Part shown: in pieces, positions 8,558-19,087 of the stretch
Position numbering within the stretch: position 1 is the first letter of the stretch
How the letters are laid out: each line of letters begins with the position of its first letter
Assembly (NCBI GenBank): GCA_012064385.1
Contig: QRDG01000473.1
Span: 4,917,066 to 4,981,065 of the forward strand
DNA from: Puccinellia tenuiflora
Lineage: Eukaryota > Streptophyta > Magnoliopsida > Poales > Poaceae
Reading direction: 5' to 3'
DNA length: 64,000 nucleotides
Notes under the pieces: generated by a model
What the model was told of the DNA's origin: nothing
Databases searched by the model: none
What the model saw: the letters and a program-made list of their open reading frames with translations, nothing else
Program-made: the position numbers and the translations under genes

Positions 8558-11500
8558 ATGGATCCACCTAGTCCGATCCGCAGAGACCTAAGACAAGAAG
8601 AAATTCTCGAGGACATAATCCACAACGCCACCGGTGCTGATCCACCCGAATCTCCCTCGATGTATCTGAACCCATCCGGTGAGGGTGAAGAGGTCGACCA
8701 AAATGAGGGGGAAGCCGACGACTCTGATGATGGAGAAGGCGACGGCTCCGATCATGGACCCTTAATGAAGTCCGGCGAGGTATATATATGAAGTCCGATG
8801 ATCAGTAGATGCATTAATTGAGTTGTATATATGAATTGACGAATGTTTTTCTCTTAGGCCTCCACATCGAGAAAATGTTCCAAACAAGGCCCGACCAAAA
8901 AGTTGGCCGCATCTATGCATTATACAATTACAAAGATATCACCACTGGGCGAACTGTTGGAACCCATAAAGGTTGCAAAGAAATTTGTAAAACAATGCAG
9001 AGTTATGGTTAGGGATCGTGTCCCGATCACCGTTCGAGAGTGGAGTAAGCCCAAAGGGGTGGAAGATAATGGTATGTCGCCGAAAGGTACAAAGATGGTC
9101 TTTGGAATGATCTCATGGCACATTTCACCCTCCCAGAATGTCAGGAAGAGGACAACACAACTGCATTGAGGGACAAAGTCAAGGTGTTTACTCTTAAGAA
9201 GATGGCCGAACTATTCTGGCAGTGGAAGAAAACATTATGGCAACAGTATCAGAAGACCAATAGTGCTCCAAAATTCGAAGGCTATCTAGTGAAGCAGAAG
9301 GCTTACAGGGATGCATTTGTGAAGTACAAGAAGTCAGAAGATGCTACGGAAAAGTCAACACGAGCCAAGACAAATGCTGCGAAAAAGAAATATCACCATA
9401 AGCTCGGGACAGGGGGCTACGTGACTGCCATGCCAAAGTGGGATAAAATAGAGGAAGCGCTGCTTGGTAAAGGGATCATTCCAGAACCAATTCGCGACGA
9501 ATGGGAACAGAGGGCAAGAAAATTTTTCCTTGCGCATGGGAGTGAGTATGACAATGAGACGGGGGATCTTGTTTGTAGTGAGGGGATTAGGGTACCCAGG
9601 GAGACATGGCTGAAAGTGGTGAAAGAAATTAAAGAGGGGAAAACAAAGTTCCGTCCTGATAGAGAGAAAGACTTGCTGACAAAGGTCCTCGGGAATCCAG
9701 AGCACGGCGGACGAACACGAGGCCTTGGCCCTAGTTATCCCTGGGTGATTGGGTTTCCCAAAGACAAAGATACTTATAGAAGCCGATCGAGAGCAAAGAA
9801 GCGATGGGAGGAGGATGAGGAAGACAAGTTCAACCAGTTGCTAGCAAGAATTGACAAGCAGCAGCAGCAGATCGACGAACTTAGAGGAGAGCGCCTTCAA
9901 GATCCTGCACTCGATATTACCACCATCCCATCTCTGCGGAGAAGCAGCGTGGCTGAATCGGAGGTCCCGTCTGACGGTGCACGGATGATAGATGGCGGTC
10001 CCGGCTACCCCGTGGATGGAATCAAGGAGCAGATATCTTGTGAGCTCCATCAGAAGGCGAAGAACATATACCTGAAGGTGGCAGTCGGATGAAATCGTAA
10101 TGGGGTTTGCCTCAATGGAGCTTGACATCGCTGGACCTAAAGGTGAGAGGACACTCGGAGAAGTACTGGGTGGTATCATTCTATGGGACAAGAACAACAT
10201 CAAGCTTCCAGGCTCGGCGCCAAGGCCAACACCGCCTTCGAGTCGTCGCAGGTCATCGTCACCTACAAGAAGCCCACCCCAATACTATGATCAACACAAC
10301 GCGAGTCCATCTTGATCTCCGCCGCCGGACTTGGGTCGGCCGTCTTCGCCGCCGCCTTTCCCAGCTAAGGACAATGAGCAGAAGCATACTTCGTCGCTGA
10401 GTACTAAACGACGTAGCAGCCCAAAATGAAAAAGGTCGCCCCTAACCAAGAGTACCTCATAAGAATCTTCCCATCAGACCTTACGATCGCACTTATGAGG
10501 AAAATGCAGCGATTGTAAAGGCTCAAACTGATGCGCATTTTGCAAAGAAGAAAACAGATCCCGCCTCGGTATACACCGAGAAGGAAAAAAGCATGGGCAG
10601 TTGATTTTCTGAACACAAAATCGCAATATGAGTTGCACCATAAGCCAGATGACTATGCACGTCAACTTCAGAAGGAAGCGGCGAAGAGCAATTCAAAAAA
10701 AAGTGCAAGCGGGAGCAAAGCAAGTGAAAGTGCAAGCGGGAGCAAAGCAAGTAAAAGTGCAAGCGGGAAAAGAAGGGATGTTCCCCAGCTCAGAGAATAG
10801 GCCAAACAATCGATCCCACCCCTCAAGGTGTTATCCAAAGATGTTCCCCAGGCGTAGCAGCAGGATTTGGGAGAAGCTGCAAAGTTGGCGGCCGCTATGG
10901 GTGTGACTGTTGCTGAACTGCTAGGTTCCCAAGACGACAAGTTACCCACGGCTAATGTAGTCCCTACATATGTCCCAGGGAAGCCTTTGGTCAGCGAACA
11001 GAAGTTGAAACAACTGCCAACACAAATGCAAAATTTGCATCAATGGTACTTGAGAGAGGTAAAGGGGGTCAGAATAATGATTGTGGCGAAAGTCCGACAA
11101 GATTACTTCTTCCGACCCGAAGAGGTCCATGTTGATTTTTCAGAACTCTACCATTTATACAATTTCGACGCCCTCGACAAATCTCTCATGAGTTGCTATT
11201 GTCTGTAAGTTGTTGAATTCATTGTCTACATATAACTTATTCAGTTCATTGCATTTGTAATTATTCTCATTATATATATCCTTTTGTACTCTATATTATG
11301 CAGAATGAAGATGCATGCTTGTAAAAGAAAGGTCTAAAGTGTTGGGTTCATTGACCCAGATAAAGTACATGTAGAAACGCTAACGACGAAACCCGACGAG
11401 ATGGCGGGAAACCTTCTAAGGTTTCTAACGGAGCATCATTACTGTGACCCCATATTGTTTCCTTACAACTTCAAGTGAGGGTCTTACTCTATTATACACA

Positions 11501-12254
11501 TTCACTTTTCCTTTCTCGATGTTAAGTGTAATTGATGAGTTACTGACGTATATATAAACGTGTGCAGCTTTCACTGGATTCTGCTAGACATACAAATTGA
11601 TAAGGGAATAGTTGATGTCATGGACCCATTAAAGAGAAACCTGGAGGAGTTCCGCAACATGCAGGACATGCTCCAGAGGTAATGTTCACGCTATATCGGT
11701 CTCTTTCGTTGATTTCATGAGATATCAGGTAATGAATTAACTCATTCATTAATTCATTTTCTATGCCGGGCAGGGTTTGGAACCGGTTCAAGAGTGTGGG
11801 GACAGGTTCCTTTAGTGAGAAGCTGACATTTACTCCAGTCTCGGTAAGTAGTACGAGATATGACCGCACATCTCTTTACTTCTAGTTTCAATACAGTTAT
11901 TATTTTGATGCTAGATTATTATTTTGATTGAATTCTATTCTCGTAAAGTGCGCGAGACAGCCATCGGGGACGCATCTATGTGGATACTACGTTTGCGAGT
12001 TTATTCGCACATTTACCACTGAGCACAAAGATTATAGAGTCGACGTAAGAAATACGTTCACAACATTATTTTATTACCTCACTTTTTGTTATCATGATTG
12101 ATGTTCATATTGACCTCCTTTTCTTATATAGTTTGAGAGAATGCGGGAAAAGGTCCTACCGGAGCAACGCGTAATAGCAATTGCAGAGGAACTGGCGGGA
12201 TTTTTGCTGAAAGAGATGGTAGATGACGCCGGAGAATTTAGTGTGAATAATTGA
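8558..12254 (+). pseudogene. TNPA-like second CACTA gene with C-terminal Ulp1 (C48) protease domain, disrupted
   Basis: This is a multi-exon gene. Exon 1 (MDPPSPIRRDLRQEE, acidic tail) ends at GGCGAG|GTATAT near 8779. Exon 2 starts near 8859 and contains VRDRVPITVREW. A Transposase_24-like block follows at 9115-9900 (NAAKKKYHHKLGTGGYVTAM, RARKFFLAHGS, VLGNPEHGGRTRG), ending in a KQQQQIDELRGE coiled coil. The C-terminal Ulp1-like cysteine-protease exons contain FHWILLDI (11570), VMDPL, and RQPSGTHLCGYYVCEFI (11951-12010), which supply candidate catalytic His, Asp, Gln and Cys. The end is VNN-stop at 12252. Breaks: a frame change near 9100, a stop at 10090, and TAA at 11335 inside the protease domain. 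Confidence 0.75.
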
Positions 12255-12440
12255 CGCAACTGATGATCTCGGGCCATGTAATCGAATAGACGGGCTTAGT
12301 CCCGGTAATTGTGATCTCCCTATAAATATCAAAGTTGTATATATTTGTATGCTCGATCGTGTATGGTATGTGGTAGCGTAGAAATATACGAAAACTATTT
12401 TGAAATGATGAAAATAAATGAATAAAATAAAACAAAATGA

Positions 12441-12650
12441 ATTCTCTACCGCGGCACAGAAAGTGCCCAAATTTTTGCCGCGGCAGAGAATTAGTAAACC
12501 CTAAACCCTAACCAAAATAAATTCTCTGCCGCGGCATAGAAAGTGCCCAAATTTCTGCCGCGGCAGAGAATTAGTAAACCCTAAACCCTAACCAAAATGA
12601 ATTCTCTGCCGCGGCACAGAAAGTGCCCAAATTTCTGCCGCGGCAGATAA
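12441..12650. repeat. 80-bp subterminal tandem repeat with hairpins and telomere-like motif
   Basis: Units begin ATTCTCT(A/G)CCGCGGCA at 12441, 12521 and 12601, exactly 80 bp apart; the third is truncated. Within each unit ATTCTCTGCCGCGGCA pairs with TGCCGCGGCAGAGAAT, a near-perfect 16-bp inverted repeat. Each complete unit also carries AAACCCTAAACCCTAACC, which matches the plant telomere heptamer. These are candidate transposase-binding sites near the right end. Confidence 0.9.
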
Positions 12651-12849
12651 TCATTAGTCGCGGCCCGTTATACGAACCGCGACTAAAGGTTCTGCCCCCA
12701 GCACGGCCAGGTTGAGGAACATTTGTCCCGGCTGGTGACAGGTCCGCGACTAATGGTTGGACCATTAGTCCCGCCTCCGCTGTCGCGGTTGGCCAACCGT
12801 GACAAAAGGCCCTCACGGCCCGGGACAATAGGGCCAGTCTCTACTAGTG
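12651..12849 (+). repeat. Right subterminal region and terminal inverted repeat of CACTA-1
   Basis: TTAGTCGCGGCCC...CCGCGACTAAAGG and GTCCCGGCTGG...CCGCGACTAATGG palindromes precede the terminus GGGCCAGTCTCTACTAGTG at 12831-12849. The reverse complement of the last bases begins CACTAGTAGAG. Confidence 0.85.
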
Positions 12850-12856
12850 GTTATAG

Positions 12857-13591
12857 AAAATGATTTGTGCGAGTTTGACAAAAACAATGCCCACAGTGAA
12901 GGTTCTAGCTCTTGATCGTGTTGGTCCTGATTTGGATGCAGTTCTAGACTTTCTCAAGTGTTTTCCTTGCTTGGAACGTTTGTATATCATTGTGAGTATT
13001 TATATTTTCTTGCTTATCGTGTCATAATAGTGTCGGAAATTATCTTGTTAGCGTATGTATTAACATTGTTTTTCCTTGTATCTCTAGTTAGATCAATTTG
13101 GAAATCGGTTCCAATCAGCTAAGAATAAAAAACTTGTGAGAAAATATGCCTTGCCGGGTGATCCGATTGAATGCCTATCTAAAGAAAGTGGCTTTGAGAG
13201 TATACTATGGCAAGGGTAGAGAAGTTGACTTTGTAAGGTTCTTTGTTTTGAATGCGGAAGTGCTAGAGAGAATAGAATTTGGACTCATTGGCGACTACCT
13301 CGATGAATGGAGGGATTATCAATACATTGAACTACAATTGGAAGACAAAGCTTCTCCTGATGCTCGATTTGAATTCAAAAAGTTTAGTTGGAGCAATGCG
13401 GTAAATAATAAGAAGCGTATCCATGATCAGTCAATTGTTGATCCATTCGATACCTCCTTCTTGGAAGATTATGGTACAATTTGGGAAGGTATTCTTGTCT
13501 CATATTCAAGCTCAAATTTGATATCTTAATTCTACTAAAAAAACTAAATTTGGCTCACCATTTTGATATTAATCTGTCTTCTGCAGTGTAA
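12857..13591 (+). pseudogene. F-box/LRR/FBD gene copy A, exons 2-4 only
   Basis: Exon 2 is 12857-12991 (reads VKVLALDRVGPDLDAVLDFL, then FPCLERLYI; donor GTGAGT). Exon 3 is 13088-13488 (FBD domain: FFVLNAEVLERIEFG, FEFKKFSWSN). Exon 4 starts at 13587 after CTGCAG and reaches a stop at 13589-13591. Splice sites are inferred by alignment with copy B on the opposite strand, which shares every exon boundary. The F-box and LRR exon 1 is missing from the window because CACTA-1 ends in the intron 7 bp before exon 2. An 8-bp deletion near 13171 relative to copy B shifts the frame in exon 3. FBD proteins are usually substrate receptors of SCF ubiquitin ligases; this copy cannot make one. Confidence 0.85.
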
Positions 13592-15228
13592 CAATGAACC
13601 AATCGTTTCGGGCCGACGTAGAAGCCTACGTAGACGGACGTGTCCAAGATCAAGCTTCGTATCTCGGAAATTCACGAAAGTGTGCATGATGATGATGTGT
13701 AGATGAAATATAGGGAAGGGTTTCCAATTCTTCAATTATGTTTTGTTACATCAGAATGGAATTGTGATATGGTTGGTGTTTTATCTAATGTTAATAATGA
13801 CTGGTTGTATCTTTGCTCCTTCGTAGTCATAGTAACAACTATATCCAATGTCCATTCAAAATATATCATAATTTTTTTAAATTCACATGCCTCGGGGGTG
13901 GGAGGGTGGGGGGGGGGTGGGCATGCTCTCCATTGTTATGTTCATCATCAACTTGAAGGCAAGCTGCCTATACAACATCCACCACACGAGGTTAGTTAAA
14001 GAACAGGAGATAGGGAAGTGATGTGCGACGCTGCCTATAGAACATCCATATGAGACGGTTAGCTATTAAGAGCTAGCTATAAGAAGCAATGTGCGATCAA
14101 TAATCATTCAACACAATGTTTCTTTGCAGGAATTCAACACAGTGTTGTACAATTATTCTTTGTAAAAAAATTGCTTTTCTGTTCTATGATTTCAAATATA
14201 TATGAAAATACTGTATGGCCTTATACAAGCTAATGTGAGTGTTTAATGCTTTGCCTTCATGTGATGATCACATTTGGATTATAGTACAAACTATGGATGC
14301 CCTAGCTTATCTTCAGGCAGTTGCCAAAACACCAATTTGTACATAGATACATCAAATAGGATAATATATTGTTAGATGAAAAATTTCTGACTTTGGTACT
14401 TCGAGGGTTTTATTGCTCGATTGTAATATTGTGGTGACAAGTGTACATGATGCATTTGGTTACTTAGGTTACCACACTCGGAAACTAGCCGCAAGAGTGA
14501 TGTTTACAGATATATAAAAAAAGACTAACTCGTGCCTTAATATCTTGCCGACTAGTCATCAGACCTAGATGTCGTTTCTGTTTGTTTATAGATAAATAAT
14601 TAACTATTTACGAAATTATAGCAAGAAGAAAAAAAAGAAATTGTCAAAGGGCTGAAACATTTCTTTTTTAAACAGAGACAAAATATTTGGCTCACCGATT
14701 AGTTAAAGATAAGACAATTTCCTAACTAATTGACGGAAAGCCTGCGAAATGGCAACACAATGACCGTCCTTAGTCGCAGAGCATGAGCTTCATCTTACCA
14801 CGGGCTGACGGGCAAAAGTAGTTTAGAATATAGTCTGATATAGTGTCACTTATGCACTAATATTAGGTAAAAACTTTTTGAGCTGGCCTCCATCACTGAT
14901 CGACCCTAACATGAATAGATGATAGTATGTCATATTTATCATACCCTTTAATTTATGTAATAAATTAATAAGAGGATTCTTGCTACAACACACGGGGTAT
15001 ACATCTATTAGATTAGAATTCGCAAGTCACATTGTGTTCAAACTTCCATACTTTCAATAATAGTGTAGTACATGAGCAGGATTCATGATAATTTTAGACA
15101 AAACTACTCGTTGTTAAACTTCAATTCGTTCAATAGAATGAGCGTACAGTATAACTCTTAATGTGACCGGTTTACAGAGCAAAGAAACTCAGTAAAAAAC
15201 AACTAAACCTAGCAGATTGCATTCAGAT
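13592..15228. other. 3' region of FBD copy A and intergenic sequence between the two FBD paralogs
   Basis: The first about 170 bp (GGACGTGTCCAAGATCAAGC and onwards) matches the 3' flank of copy B (43029-43203, reverse strand), so it is shared 3' untranslated sequence. A G-run lies at 13895-13919. The remaining AT-rich 1.4 kb has no supported gene or repeat. Before the 28-kb gypsy insertion it was continuous with 43029 onwards. Confidence 0.6.
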
Positions 15229-16240
15229 TGTCGGCATAGTGGGAACCAGGGTACCACGGGCCGGCCTGCCAAGGCCCACAACACTCATCAGGAAATTTCG
15301 CTAAGGACCAGGCTCTCCAAGCCTGGCGGGGCTCTCCAAGCCCGGAGAGACTCTCCATGCCTGGCGAGGCCTCGCCAAGGGTTTTTCCCTTGACGAGGGA
15401 CCTCTAATCGAGAGGGCACCGAGCCAAAGGCTTGGCGAGGCCTCCAGCCTCACGGGGTTTCCTTCTTCGGGAAGCCAGTTCTGTCACCTCGACATGGCGC
15501 ACGTGGACTCCGCGCCCTCCGCAGAGCCACAGGCGCGCCAGCGCGTGGTGACGTCAGCGCTGTCGTTGCCATTCTCGTGTATAAATCAGTCAACAAAGCA
15601 GCGCCAAGCAAAGGAGCTGCAGGGATTGCCGTTTCGGTGCTAAGGAGACAGTCTGCCGCTCCGCTCCAAGGACGACGTCACCGTGGGGCTCACCACGAGC
15701 CGTTGCAGCGCCTTCCCACCGTCCTGGCTGGACGGTGGCCTTTTCCAGCTTTGGTGACGCCGTCCCCTGCCATGGACCGAGTCCATGGACTCTACTTTTA
15801 CCGTGCACCATGCCCCCTCCTTCGTCGCCATGTGGTAACCCTTCCCGCCAAGATATTTGGAGGAAGAGGTCCAAGACACCTATAAAAGGAGGAGGAGCTC
15901 GTTCGTGCAAAGGGTTCAACCGGCCATTGGATCCTGGTTCTTCTTCACTTGGGGATCTAGGGTTTCAGCCATTGTAGCCACCCCGAGCTCTCCAAGTGCC
16001 CTCTGTACTGTGAACCTCTCCAAGCAGTGCAATACAAGCCAAGGCAGGATGTAGGGGTTTTACCTCTCCAAGAGGGCCCTGAACCTGGGTAACATCGTGT
16101 GTTCATCTCTGCAGTGTTTTCCTCCATCGAGCTCGACGAGCCACATCGCTGAGGCACGTTGAGAGTTGTTTGATTCCGTGTTCAGCCCCTTGCCGATACC
16201 TAGAGGGAGTCACCTAGTCTCAGGGACTAGTTCCCCGACA
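15229..16240 (+). repeat. 5' LTR of the Tat-lineage element
   Basis: 1012 bp, TGTCGGCATAG...CCCCGACA. Promoter candidates are TATAAAAGGAGG at 15881 and TATAAAT at 15579. Compared with the 3' LTR it carries an extra 19 bp (CTCTCCAAGCCTGGCGGGG region, about 15310-15335) and lacks about 19 bp around 15920. Confidence 0.95.
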
Positions 16241-16262
16241 TTTTGGCGCACCAGGTAGGGGG
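16241..16262 (+). other. Primer binding site of the Tat-lineage element
   Basis: TTTTGGCGCACCAGGTAGGG directly follows the 5' LTR end, where a tRNA-complementary primer site is expected. I do not assign the tRNA. Confidence 0.7.
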
Positions 16263-16292
16263 CTGAGGCACGTCTTCAACCTCGACACAGCC

Positions 16293-16542
16293 ATGGCCGG
16301 CGCTCGCGCTGAACGTCTCGCTCGCCGGGTGGCAAGCGCCGCCACCGCTCCTCCTGCTGGCCGCCCGTGCGGAGGCGCTGCTCCGGAGCGCCGCGTCGAC
16401 CCCGAGCCCCACGTCGAGCATCCAGAGGACGACGATGACGGTCACGCCGAGGACGACCTCGGCGAGGAGGAGGCCTCCTCCCTGCACCCGTCGCGGGACC
16501 GTGCTGCCTCCTCTCGCTGGGCCGCCCCACGCCCAGCCCAGC
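16293..16542 (+). pseudogene. N-terminal gag segment cut by nested element
   Basis: The reading frame from ATG 16293 (MAGARAERLARRV, then an acidic stretch) runs into the nested element at 16543. Joining across that element leaves it one base out of frame with the gag frame that continues at 23657, so there is a separate frameshift in one of the two pieces, or the N-terminal ORF is independent. Confidence 0.55.
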
Positions 16543-17980
16543 TGATGCATCTAAAATGCATACATGAATTGCATATTATTACTACATATTCCTACATATT
16601 TGCAACTTATATGAGGTTATATTCATGTTTTATAATGATTTTGGGGATTTCCTAAACAATCCCCCCTCTTTTGGTTCTAACTCTGTTTTCCAGAAATCAT
16701 GTCTTTTTAGTGTTTTGGACTTTCCGGGAGCTTCGGGACTCCAAAAAGGGCAAGGTCAGAGAGCACGGTTCAGAATTTTCGAGGCGAATGCAATGGGCTA
16801 AAATTGAAGACCAGGAGCCCAACCAGCTGGGAGATAGAGGGCCCCACGCGGCCCCTGTACCTGGCCGCGTGGGACCACCCCCTTTCGCCCTCGTGGCTCC
16901 GATGCCGTCGATCTTCGTCCCCCTGGCTCCCTCGTGACCTAAAACCGACTATATAAGAGGTCCCCTGACATTTTCCAGAAGAAGGCGGCGGAGAAACACA
17001 AAACCAGAAACAGGGAGGCAGAAGGCTGCCGCCAGAGAAGATCGGAGGGGGGAACAGCTGCCGGAATCCACCTCCAGAGGGCTCCACCCCCTTCCGGCGT
17101 GTTTATCATCCACTTCTACAGCAAGATCATCTCATCTCCACCTTCTCCATGATGAAGTGGGAGTAGTCTTCATCGGGGCTGAGGGCTCATGCCGGTAGCT
17201 ATGTGGTTTATCTCTCTCTCCCATGGTGTAATCTTTATGTCATGATGAGCTTTGTAATCTAGTTGAATCCATAGATGGTACTCTTCTTTATCTTATGAAT
17301 TATGCTACTCAAGTGGTTTTATTGATGTGATTGCCGGAGTCACCTTTGTCCCATGGTGTGATGTTGACAGTGTGTGGACCGTGTGTGGCTCTTAGGCTAA
17401 AGATTATATAAATACTTATCATGAGTTATTATTTGTGTTGGATGTCTCTATGATATTATGGTGTTTGTTAGTACTATCTTTGGATGCATATAGTGACCGC
17501 TTGAAGTATCCATAGATGTGGAATACGAACTTTAAGGTGTGCTTTTTGTAACCCTACATAATGGATTGGTGTTATTTATCCAACCAGAAATTAATTCAGA
17601 GTAGCATAATGAGGAGGAATTATCTATGTATTCAATTATATTATTATTGTTGAGAGTGTCCACTAGTGAAAGTATGATCCCTAGGCCTTATTTCCAAGCA
17701 CCGTTTACACCTTTGTCTTGTCCTCTTGCATTAAAGAGGATTGGGACACTTTCACACTCTTGTTCCCTTGTCTTGTCCTCTTACATTGAAGAGGATTGGG
17801 ACACTTTTATATTCTTGTTTTGCTATAGTAAACTTCCATCCATTAAATCAATCATCTTGTTCTTTAAACTTGTCTAGTGCTTAATCCACTAAAACTTGTG
17901 ACACTTTAGTTGTATGGAATAGATACCTTACTTCCACATTGAGAGGTGCTACAGTGATCCCCTACTCTTGGGGGTTATCA
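16543..17980 (+). repeat. 5' LTR of the nested Athila-like element
   Basis: 1438 bp. Near its end it lacks about 30 bp (TTCCTTCTTGCTCCTGCGG region) that the 3' LTR retains. The lost piece is bounded by GATA direct repeats, which suggests a slippage deletion. Confidence 0.95.
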
Positions 17981-17990
17981 AGCACTTTTC

Positions 17991-18008
17991 TGGCGCCGTT
18001 GCCGGGGA
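17991..18008 (+). other. Primer binding site, tRNA-Asp type
   Basis: TGGCGCCGTTGCCGGGGA lies 10 bp after the 5' LTR end. This sequence is widely used by Athila-lineage elements. Confidence 0.85.
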
Positions 18009-18152
18009 GCGTAGCGCTTAAGTTTCTATTCTTGTTCGCACTAGATTTGTATTTTCAGTTTTGCATATACTCTAGTTTACTTTCAGTTTTGCATTTAGTT
18101 TAGTTTTACTTTCAGTTTTGCATTTATCAAAAAACCCCAAAAAAATTAAAAA

Positions 18153-19087
18153 ATGGAAAATACCATAAAAACTTCTGGTAGGAAATGGGTGTTGGATTGG
18201 TACTCTGGGTACATGAAAGCTGCTAAAATTGCTAAGGAATTTAGAGAATCAGAGAGGAGCAAGGTTCCCCAAGAAAGTACTGACGTTTTGCAGGAAGAAG
18301 ATGACAAAAGCCTAAGCTTGGGGATGCCCATGCAGCCCTAAGAAGAAGATAATGAAGAGCAAAGGATCAAGAAAATGATGAACAACTAGAGAATGAAGAG
18401 AGGAAACATCCACCTTCACCACCTATGGATGAGGGTAACACATCAAATTTGGTTGATGATAAACTTTGCTTTTATGATTCTGATGATAAGGAAGAATATA
18501 AACCTATGCCTAATGAGAACATTATTGATAATGATTTGAAAAATGATGAAGAATATGGTTTGGACATGCTATATGATAATGCTTTAGATGATGATCCTAT
18601 GCTTACTGATTATCCTCCATGTTTAGTTGGTACTACTTTATGTGAGGATAAGAATGATATACTTGCTGCTTGTGATAATACTCTCACTCATGAGAGTCCT
18701 ACTTTATTTTTGAACTCTCCTATTCACACCATAGAGGAGGAAATTTGCTTTGATGATACTATGCCTCCTATTTATGATGATTATAATGATGAATGTGATC
18801 TTTTCAGCCCACCTACTATTGAGCATAAAATTGCTTATGATTATGACATGACTCCAATTTATGATGATTACAATGAAGACTATGAATGTTTTACTCCCAC
18901 TATTACTAATGAGAAGAAGTTTGCTTATGTGGAGAGTAATAATACTTTTATGATGATGAATGAAAAGAATGCTTTATGTGATAGTTACATTGTTGAATTT
19001 GCTTATGATGCTACTAAAATTTTTTATAAGAGAAGGAGACATGACTTCATATATCTCAATAATACTAAGTCTTCTCTCTTTATATGA
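18153..19087 (+). CDS. Short acidic ORFs inside the non-autonomous element
   Basis: Two ORFs lie here: 18153-18341 (MENTIKTSGRKWVLDWYSGY) and 18425-19087 (220 residues, MDEGNTSNLVDDKLCFYDSD). The second is very rich in D, E, N and Y and has internal duplications of a PIYDDYN segment. They may be relics of the gag N-terminal region. No zinc finger, protease or polymerase motif is present, and I assign no function. They could equally be chance ORFs in AT-rich DNA, though the length of the second argues against that. Confidence 0.35.

Larger units (their letters stand above)
1..12849 (+). mobile_element. CACTA (En/Spm) DNA transposon, CACTA-1, left end outside window
   Basis: The right terminus ends ...CTCTACTAGTG at 12849, whose reverse complement begins CACTAGTAGAG, the CACTA signature. 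Inside, in order on the + strand, are a TNP2-type transposase (718-3880), a 51-bp tandem array, a small ORF (6249-6776), an internal promoter with palindromes, a second small ORF, and a TNPA-like gene ending in a Ulp1 protease domain (8558-12254). Subterminal repeats fill 12441-12849. A solo LTR (4113-5468) sits between the two main genes. Both main genes are broken, so the copy is not autonomous now. The right end lies 7 bp upstream of an F-box/FBD exon, within the intron. The left terminus, and so the target duplication, cannot be checked. Confidence 0.9.

Noticed and set aside
12490..12600. CCCTAAA repeats as a true telomere or interstitial telomere tract
   Set aside because: Only two heptamers per 80-bp unit, locked to the subterminal repeat of a transposon.
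18425..19087. Acidic 220-residue ORF as a host gene
   Set aside because: It lies wholly inside a bounded LTR element with target duplications, between primer site and polypurine tract, so it belongs to the element.
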